Virus record (IMG/VR): IMGVR_UViG_3300044675_000336
Coordinates: 1 to 28,649 of that record
DNA: 28,649 nt
Reading direction: 5' to 3' (one strand)
Origin: a virus
Below the pieces are notes generated by a model, which worked only from the letters and a program-made list of their open reading frames with translations, did not search any database and had not been told where the DNA came from. The first letter of the stretch is position 1. Each line of letters starts with the position of its first letter. Both the position numbers and the translations under genes were made by a program. Shown here piece by piece: positions 24,667-28,649 of the stretch.

Positions 24667-25590
24667 TCAATAGAACAACTGCCGAGGGACAAACCGATCA
24701 GGGGCTTTCTCCCGGTCTTCTTGTGATGCCAACAGCCACTGCTGCTCGTACTCGCCCTTGAGCATCGCCACGCGATCCGGCGGGATTTCCATGCGTTTGG
24801 ACGCAACATAGTACGCCAAGCCAGCCACCAAACAGGGGATCAAACGGAAAGGGATGTCCTGAACATTCACGCCGTTGCCCGCGTCTTGCAGGCGGCGCAT
24901 GCGCCAGTACACGAAGATGTACTGGTCGCCCGGAGCATTTGGCGTAGGCCAGACATTGATGCAGGGCAGATTCGCCACCACAATCGCTGCGCCGTTGGAA
25001 TGAGTCGCTGCCGTAGTGTCGTTCTGGCCCCGGAAGCAGTTCAAAAGCTGATTGCCATCGACGTTCTGATAAACGATGGTCTCATTATCGATGTTGATGC
25101 AGCCAGCCGCAGGCAAATCGTAGGCGTTGCTGACGGTGATCGTAGTGTCCGCAGCCGTAATCGCCCCGTTCAACGTCACACTCGTATTGTTGGTCGCGCC
25201 CGTCTGGCGGTTGATCCACACCTGAATCGGACGCCCTTGCGCCAGCTTGTTGGGGATCGTGGAGTACGTCGGCTCGGAGATGCGGCTGATGTTGATGTCA
25301 GTCTGGTTCAAGCCGTTGGCCTGAGTGCGGATGACTTGATCAAGCAGGTCAATAGTGTCAGTGGGGTAAGGATAGATCGCCTGACCCGTGTTCATCACGA
25401 TCTGGCCTTGCTCTACCGTCCACAGATTGATGCCACGGTTTGCCCACTCGATGGTGAGCATGTTCAGCGAACGACGTGCCGTACGGAACTCATAGCCCGT
25501 ACGGATCTCTAGACCCGCACGCTCATACGCCTCCTCCATGATCTCATTGAGATCGAGGTTAAACGACGTGAGTCCAGTAGTTACAGCCAT
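24667..25590 (-). CDS. Candidate connector/tail tubular A-type protein with inserted domain (307 aa)
   Basis: ATG at 25590 shares a base with the upstream stop and has GAGG about 8 bases before it. N-terminal helices (LNEIMEEAYERAGLEIRTGY, then ARRSLNMLTIEWANRG) and C-terminal helices (PCLVAGLAYYVASKRMEIP) surround strands. This is the layout of T7 gp11-type gatekeeper proteins that join the head to the nozzle. Residues 132-206 form a beta module (TLNGA, TTITV, INIDNETIVY, CFRG, H-x2-G-x3-V) inserted between VWINRQ and INVWPTPN. The same module occurs in the 720-aa protein. A structural connector role is likely; the exact assignment is inferred. Confidence 0.65.
   Translation of the reverse strand: MAVTTGLTSFNLDLNEIMEEAYERAGLEIRTGYEFRTARRSLNMLTIEWANRGINLWTVEQGQIVMNTGQAIYPYPTDTIDLLDQVIRTQANGLNQTDINISRISEPTYSTIPNKLAQGRPIQVWINRQTGATNNTSVTLNGAITAADTTITVSNAYDLPAAGCINIDNETIVYQNVDGNQLLNCFRGQNDTTAATHSNGAAIVVANLPCINVWPTPNAPGDQYIFVYWRMRRLQDAGNGVNVQDIPFRLIPCLVAGLAYYVASKRMEIPPDRVAMLKGEYEQQWLLASQEDREKAPDRFVPRQLFY
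24973..25197 (-). repeat. Inserted beta domain, copy in the 307-aa protein
   Basis: Residues 132-206 share ordered elements with 13228-13431: TLNGA, TTITV, G-x-I-x-ID-x-E-x-I-x-Y, C-x-RG and a late His-x2-G. The borders VWINRQ and INVWPTPN read naturally as one continuous strand region if the module is removed, which marks it as an insertion. Confidence 0.7.
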
Positions 25591-25823
25591 TATCGGTGCC
25601 TCGCTGTTTTCGCTGCCACTTTAGGTGGCTGCTTTACGAATTGCTTCCCGGCAGCTTTTCCCGCACGCTTCGCACGCGTTGTTGAAGCGTACTCAGCAGG
25701 GCTGAGGCTTTTGATCGCAGACTCTGGAAGATATCTTTCACCCGTGTCAGAAGAGCGTTTGCCACTTTTAGTCCTCCACTTTTGAGCGGTCCAGTCCTTC
25801 AGAGATTTCTGCGGAGCTTTCAC
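25590..25823 (-). CDS. Small basic conserved phage protein (77 aa)
   Basis: The start is GTG at 25823 with AAGGAC upstream; the previous stop is two bases away. The core reads WTAQKWRTKSGKRSS, then GERYLPESAIKSLSPAEY and TTRAKRAGKAAGKQF, ending in KVAAKTARHR. I recognise this block from cyanophage and other aquatic virus genomes, possibly DUF5872, but have not checked. The charge is strongly positive. A DNA-binding or capsid-internal function is possible. No experimental role is known to me. Confidence 0.7.
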   Translation of the reverse strand: MKAPQKSLKDWTAQKWRTKSGKRSSDTGERYLPESAIKSLSPAEYASTTRAKRAGKAAGKQFVKQPPKVAAKTARHR

Positions 25824-25825
25824 GA

Positions 25826-26101
25826 TCAGTCCTTGTACCCGCCACCCTTGGCCTTGTACTGTTTAGCCAGAAGCTGCGCCTTACGCGCGCTCCACTGTCC
25901 AGCACCGGTGCCTTGTACCGCCCGAGCCTTGATGGACTCGAACAGCGACTTGCGCATACCGGGCTTGGTGTAGTTGCCAGCCGCATTGACCTTACCACCC
26001 TCAGCGTACTGAGTGAAGTCAGTGTCGTCCCGACGCTCTTTACGAGCACCCTTGGGCATCTTGCTGGATCGGATCGCGCCCATCCCACGGCTGGCCATCA
26101 T
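25826..26101 (-). CDS. Small conserved phage protein with VNAAGNYTKP and GQWSARKAQLLAK (91 aa)
   Basis: Two adjacent ATGs (26101 and 26098) follow the previous stop by three bases. The N-terminus is MMASRGMGAIRSSKMPKG. The centre is QYAEGGKVNAAGNYTKPGMR. The C-terminus holds GAGQWSARKAQLLAKQYK and GGGYKD. The last two blocks are highly conserved in uncultured phages as I recall them. It is basic, probably helical at the C-terminus, with no known activity. It carries the YAEGGK form of the recurring hexapeptide. Confidence 0.7.
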   Translation of the reverse strand: MMASRGMGAIRSSKMPKGARKERRDDTDFTQYAEGGKVNAAGNYTKPGMRKSLFESIKARAVQGTGAGQWSARKAQLLAKQYKAKGGGYKD

Positions 26102-26104
26102 GGC

Positions 26105-26521
26105 TTACACCATCTTTCCGCGAGTCTTGCCGCGTTGAGCAATGCCGTCAGCACGAGAAGAAGCGGTGCCGCCAGCCTTCATGCCCCGTGTTTCGCGTTT
26201 AATTTGACTGTCAAGCTCTCGGTCAGCAGCGTCTTCCATAGCGGAAGCAGCTTTATAGTTGCGCACAGAAGAGCGTAATTCTTTAGCGGGAGTCTTAAAG
26301 TCAGCAACAACCGCCCCACCCGGCACAGTAGATATCGCACCAGACTTAGCAAGTTTTCCTGCTGCACGAACTCCTTGTCCAATTGCCGCGTCTTTTTCGT
26401 TTTGTACGTCGCTCTCAAATCCTCTCGGACGAACACTTTCATATTTATTTGGCATGGCTTTGCGCATTTGCTCTTCGTAAATCCGCGTCATTCCACCAGA
26501 ATCAAATTTGCGTTTTTTCAT
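26105..26521 (-). CDS. RADG-tail protein 1 (138 aa)
   Basis: ATG at 26521 begins MKKRKFDSGGMTRIYEEQMR, a basic start. The middle (about 45-110) is helical and charged with an Ala/Gly stretch (GAISTVPGGAVVAD). The C-terminus is MKAGGTASSRADGIAQRGKT followed by RGKMV, the motif shared with the next two genes upstream. DNA of the last 66 bases also resembles theirs. No fold is recognised. The shared tail with unrelated N-termini suggests a common targeting or binding signal. Confidence 0.65.
   Translation of the reverse strand: MKKRKFDSGGMTRIYEEQMRKAMPNKYESVRPRGFESDVQNEKDAAIGQGVRAAGKLAKSGAISTVPGGAVVADFKTPAKELRSSVRNYKAASAMEDAADRELDSQIKRETRGMKAGGTASSRADGIAQRGKTRGKMV
26108..26173 (-). repeat. RADG C-terminal motif, copy 1
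   Basis: Encodes GGTASSRADGIAQRGKT then RGKMV, at the end of the 138-aa protein. It shares the GG, TAS, RADG, GKT and MV positions with copies 2 and 3. Confidence 0.85.
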
Positions 26522-26523
26522 GA

Positions 26524-26739
26524 TCAGACCATCTTCCCACGGGTTTTACCCCGTTGAGCGCAGCCATCAGCACGAGCAGAGGCAGTCATGCCGCCGCTAG
26601 CCATCTTCTTGGGTTTAGAAGCTTTGGGGGCCGGTTTGGCCGAACCGCCGTCGATGTCTTGCGGAGGGGGCGCCCCAGAGTCCGGGTTATACACGCCGTG
26701 CTTGACTGGGGGTTGCGGTTTCTTTTCCAGCATGTCCAT
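26524..26739 (-). CDS. RADG-tail protein 2 (71 aa)
   Basis: AGGAG is placed before ATG 26739. The first 45 residues are Pro/Lys-rich and probably disordered (MDMLEKKPQPPVKHGVYNPD, then APKASKPKKMAS). The rest is the shared tail GGMTASARADGCAQRGKT then RGKMV, with Cys in place of Ile after RADG. The protein is therefore little more than a flexible leader plus the motif, which argues that the motif itself carries the function. Confidence 0.65.
   Translation of the reverse strand: MDMLEKKPQPPVKHGVYNPDSGAPPPQDIDGGSAKPAPKASKPKKMASGGMTASARADGCAQRGKTRGKMV
26527..26595 (-). repeat. RADG C-terminal motif, copy 2
   Basis: Encodes GGMTASARADGCAQRGKT then RGKMV, with one extra residue after GG compared with copies 1 and 3. 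It ends at the stop of the 71-aa gene. Confidence 0.85.
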
Positions 26740-26749
26740 GTTGGACTCC

Positions 26750-27178
26750 TTAGCAGGCTTTGCCGCCGCGCATCATCTTGACCATAGCGCCCTTGGTCTT
26801 GCCTTTAGAAGCAATACCGTCAGCACGGGCAGAAGCGGTGCCGCCCTTGTTCATGAAAATAGGCACTTTTTTGCCGTCTTTCATTTTCATAGGCATGCCG
26901 CCTTTCTTCATGCCCATAGGCATGGCGGGAGCCATCATGGTGTCAGCCATAGGAGTGGGCTTTTTCATCCCATCCTTAGCGGTGCTCATGCCTTTTTTCA
27001 TCACGGGTTTACCCATTTTCGAGACAGCCATACGGCCTCCTTCTTTAAAAGTTTTGCCTTTATCGGCGGTTACAAACTCTTTCCCAACACTCTGCGGCAC
27101 TCCCGCTTTTTTGGCGAACGACGGATTGTTGGCCACCGCCGCCATAAAGTTGTGCTGCTTCTTGCTACTGCTCGGCAT
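26750..27178 (-). CDS. RADG-tail protein 3, Met/Lys-rich (142 aa)
   Basis: I place the start at ATG 27178, just past the previous stop and with AAGGTC upstream. The frame stays open further upstream, but that stretch overlaps a better-supported gene. The N-terminus (MPSSSKKQHNFMAAVANNPS, then AKKAGVPQSVGKEF) is a block I recognise in many aquatic phage genomes. The centre is Met/Lys/Pro-rich, with 20 Met in 142 residues (MGKPVMKKGM, MPMGMKKGGMPMKMK). The shared GGTASARADGIASKGKT motif follows, then a nine-residue extension ending in Cys. Function is unknown. The two ends look like separate modules. Confidence 0.65.
   Translation of the reverse strand: MPSSSKKQHNFMAAVANNPSFAKKAGVPQSVGKEFVTADKGKTFKEGGRMAVSKMGKPVMKKGMSTAKDGMKKPTPMADTMMAPAMPMGMKKGGMPMKMKDGKKVPIFMNKGGTASARADGIASKGKTKGAMVKMMRGGKAC
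26780..26845 (-). repeat. RADG motif, copy 3
   Basis: Encodes GGTASARADGIASKGKT then KGAMV. Unlike copies 1 and 2 it is followed by KMMRGGKAC before the stop. Confidence 0.85.
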
Positions 27179-27179
27179 A

Positions 27180-27368
27180 TCAGACCTTGATGATCCAACC
27201 CTTGCCAACGACAAAGCCGACGGCCAGCAGGCCAACAAAAATAAAAAACTTCTCGACGACAGTCTTGCCGACCTTCTTATAGAACTCCCCAGAGAGTTCT
27301 TCAAGTGCAAGCTTTGCCGCTTCTTTGGCAATCAAACGCTCGCGGTCAGTTAATTGCGTATCAGCCAT
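27180..27368 (-). CDS. Small single-span membrane protein (62 aa)
   Basis: ATG at 27368 is chosen because GGAAG lies about 8 bases upstream and the previous stop is one base away. A GTG six codons earlier would overlap that gene. Residues 1-45 are a charged helix (MADTQLTDRERLIAKEAAK, then LEELSGEFYKKVG). Residues of about 46-60 are hydrophobic (FFIFVGLLAVGFVVG) with a short basic end. It is a tail-anchored membrane peptide; holin-like or envelope-interacting roles are both possible. It is far from the lysis cassette. Confidence 0.6.
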   Translation of the reverse strand: MADTQLTDRERLIAKEAAKLALEELSGEFYKKVGKTVVEKFFIFVGLLAVGFVVGKGWIIKV

Positions 27369-27369
27369 G

Positions 27370-27615
27370 TCAGCACTTCCAAGCACGCAGTGATTTGTTA
27401 ATCCGGGAGTTTGGGTCGTTCGCGGTCTTGGCCGAGGTGAGCTTCTTCTTCATGCCACTCATCCTCGCGCAAAAAGAGTCGCGCCTTGACCCGCCCTCTG
27501 GTTGCGGCGGTTTTAGGTTCATCCCTTGGGCCTTCGCAGAGGCGCGACCCTTGGCGTTCAGACCACCTTTGGGGTTCTTGCCTTCCTTGCGAGTCCATGC
27601 GGGTGACTTAGCCAT
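27370..27615 (-). CDS. Conserved basic phage protein with SFCARMSGM motif (81 aa)
   Basis: ATG at 27615 begins MAKSPAWTRKEGKNPKGGL and overlaps the upstream stop by 8 bases (ATGGCTAA). A TTG seven codons earlier is less likely. The protein continues NAKGRASAKAQGMNLKPP, has SFCARMSGM near its middle and ends SLRAWKC. This set of blocks is strongly conserved across aquatic tailed phages, perhaps DUF6321, unchecked. Two conserved Cys (one in the middle, one terminal) could bind metal or form a bond. Role unknown; basic charge suggests nucleic acid or capsid interior. Confidence 0.72.
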   Translation of the reverse strand: MAKSPAWTRKEGKNPKGGLNAKGRASAKAQGMNLKPPQPEGGSRRDSFCARMSGMKKKLTSAKTANDPNSRINKSLRAWKC

Positions 27616-28123
27616 AATAAATCTGCGCCCCGTCAATGCCGCTCATGTAGGCATAAATTCCATTTGCTGCCAATACGCCTTCGCCGGGAATAAGGGGCGC
27701 ATTTTGGAAATCGTCTGATGCGTGGGTTTCATAGGTTAACAGCCAACGATTTGCGCCACTGACATAAACCGCTGCTGGAGAGCCTGTGATAGTCCCAGTA
27801 TTGATGTCTGTGATCGTAAACGCATCTGCGGTTGTTACAGTAATGGCATAATTTCCATCAGTAGCAGAGCCGCCAGAGCCAGTGTTAAAGTGGATGCCAA
27901 CAACAGTGCCGGTTGTTAACCCATGCGCAGTTTTTGCAATCGTCACGGTTGTGCCGCTACGACCGTAAGTTACGCTTGAAGTTACTGGAACTACGGTTGT
28001 ATCAAACAAAACCAAAGTTCCGCTACCACCGTAAAAAGAAACGCCTTTTACACGGTTGCGCCCAAGAACAAAAAAACCGCTTTGGTTTAAATGACCTTGT
28101 TTTACATCATACTGCATTGCCAT
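27608..28123 (-). CDS. Beta-module virion protein (171 aa)
   Basis: GGAGC lies upstream of ATG 28123. The first 40 residues (MAMQYDVKQGHLNQSGFF, then GRNRVKGVSFYGG) lead to a beta module (GTTVTIAKTAHGL, TGTVVGIHF, DGNYAITVTTADAFTITD). That module is frequent in phage structural proteins and similar in style to residues 131-190 of the 720-aa protein. The end, IPGEGVLAANGIYAYMSGID, resembles a head-decoration or tail component. No enzyme motif is present. Confidence 0.62.
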   Translation of the reverse strand: MAMQYDVKQGHLNQSGFFVLGRNRVKGVSFYGGSGTLVLFDTTVVPVTSSVTYGRSGTTVTIAKTAHGLTTGTVVGIHFNTGSGGSATDGNYAITVTTADAFTITDINTGTITGSPAAVYVSGANRWLLTYETHASDDFQNAPLIPGEGVLAANGIYAYMSGIDGAQIYYG

Positions 28124-28274
28124 TTTCTTGCTCCGGTTTTGGCGCGTCTAACATGCGGGCTTTTAACTCCGCATTTTCCTTTGCCATTGCTGCTACAAGT
28201 CCCATAGCGTGATCTCTTTGGCTTTCCAGAAGCCCAAGCATGGCTTGGACCTCTGGGTCTTTATGAGTCAACAT
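28107..28274 (-). CDS. Small coiled-coil protein (55 aa)
   Basis: ATG at 28274 shares a base with the upstream stop (TAATG). A TTG nine codons earlier would overlap that gene by 28 bases, and I reject it. The sequence is mostly one helix: MLTHKDPEVQAMLGLLESQR, then AMGLVAAMAKENAELKARML, with heptad-like Leu/Ala spacing and an acidic end. It overlaps the next gene by 17 bases. It could be a small oligomeric virion or scaffold-type accessory. No family is recognised. Confidence 0.5.
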   Translation of the reverse strand: MLTHKDPEVQAMLGLLESQRDHAMGLVAAMAKENAELKARMLDAPKPEQENGNAV

Positions 28275-28649
28275 TAAGCAGCGCGAGTAACCAATTTCCA
28301 AACTGGGCTGGTAATTACCGCTGTCTGGAGATACAAGTTTCCGGCGGTGCTGTCAATGTACATGGAGCCGGGGCCAGCAAAGTTGTCGCCCGTTGTACCG
28401 TCAACAGGAGCGCCCGTGTTAACCATAACCACAACATCATCTTCCATGCGGATGTTGGCTTTGGTGTAAGGAATGACGCCCGAAGGACCGCCAGCATCAA
28501 GAACGGGGTCTTGCATCTTCAGGTCAATACCGTACTCAAAACCAGAACCAGCTGTGGTCTGAGCCATTGCAACGCCGAAGGCGCAACGAGCGGTAGTTAC
28601 ACCAGAGTCGCCGTCCATGAACGCCATAACAGCGGCATCGCCAGACAGA
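28274..28649 (-). CDS. C-terminal part of a structural-type phage protein (5' end missing)
   Basis: The frame is open up to the window edge, reading LSGDAAVMAFMDGDSGVTT. The ATG at 28627 is therefore probably internal, and the gene starts outside the window. The visible 124 residues are beta-rich with FEYGIDLKMQDP, IPYTKANIRMEDDVVVMVN and a final YLQTAVITSPVWKLVTRAA. This kind of ending appears in capsid-decoration or fibre-like proteins of aquatic phages. Being first in transcription order, it probably follows the head genes. Confidence 0.6.
   Translation of the reverse strand, partial: LSGDAAVMAFMDGDSGVTTARCAFGVAMAQTTAGSGFEYGIDLKMQDPVLDAGGPSGVIPYTKANIRMEDDVVVMVNTGAPVDGTTGDNFAGPGSMYIDSTAGNLYLQTAVITSPVWKLVTRAA

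Noticed and set aside
27179-27331. Upstream extension of the 142-aa RADG-tail protein
   Set aside because: The extension covers most of the 62-aa membrane gene in another frame. ATG 27178 with its own ribosome site fits the conserved N-terminal block.
28107-28301. TTG start nine codons upstream for the 55-aa gene
   Set aside because: It would overlap the previous gene by 28 bases, whereas ATG 28274 makes the TAATG junction used repeatedly in this window.
28274-28627. ATG 28627 as the true start of the first gene
   Set aside because: The frame stays open to the window edge with protein-like sequence, so the gene is better called truncated by the window.
1-28649. CRISPR array, tRNA, insertion sequence or integrase
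   Set aside because: No spaced identical repeats, cloverleaf, transposase-like or recombinase-like frame was seen. The strand is fully occupied by phage-type genes.

Overview
This window is a late-gene block of a tailed bacteriophage genome, or possibly a prophage. It looks most like the large group of uncultured aquatic phages. All 35 genes I support lie on the minus strand, so transcription runs from high to low coordinates. Genes are packed with ATGA, GTGA or TAATG stop/start overlaps or a few bases between them. No gap exceeds about 56 bases. I see no tRNA, integrase, repressor, CRISPR array or insertion sequence. A GH19-type endolysin with a holin suggests a Gram-negative host, but the host cannot be named from this window. 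There is no tape-measure, sheath or tail-tube gene here. A nozzle-like protein is followed by large helical or Ala-rich proteins, which favours a short-tailed (podovirus-like) virion. That morphology is an inference.

Layout in transcription order. (1) 28649-25590: the 3' end of a structural-type gene, then a run of small, mostly basic proteins of unknown role. Three adjacent ones (27178-26105) share a C-terminal GG-RADG-GKT-GxMV motif. (2) 25590-23077: a candidate head-tail connector (307 aa) carrying an inserted beta domain, a zinc-ribbon protein, two small Gly/Lys-rich proteins and a second candidate adaptor (231 aa). (3) 23077-17552: two beta-rich virion proteins and four fibre-type proteins. 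These are an S74 self-cleaving fibre, a 12-unit repeat protein, a conserved-N-terminus fibre and a polyglycine adhesin. (4) 17540-16301: a translationally linked set of an unknown protein, a 2OG-Fe(II) oxygenase-like protein and a cupin. (5) 16279-14108: a lysis cassette with two membrane proteins of unclear role, a 3TM-type holin and a GH19 endolysin. (6) 14097-1: a 720-aa nozzle-like protein, a small structural protein, a second cupin, a 533-aa Ala-rich protein, a degenerate GNAT-fold protein, a 932-aa protein and a giant protein of at least 2121 aa. The giant protein has a zincin HExxH motif and a polyvalent-protein-like C-terminal half. This last set resembles internal (ejected) virion proteins.

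Points that stand out are two short linear motifs shared by unrelated proteins (the RADG tail and an x-A-x-G-G-x hexapeptide), a pair of paralogous phage cupins, an identical-type beta domain inserted in two tail or connector proteins, and the giant peptidase-bearing protein with a tandem N-terminal decapeptide. Family names come from motif recognition by eye; no database search was run.
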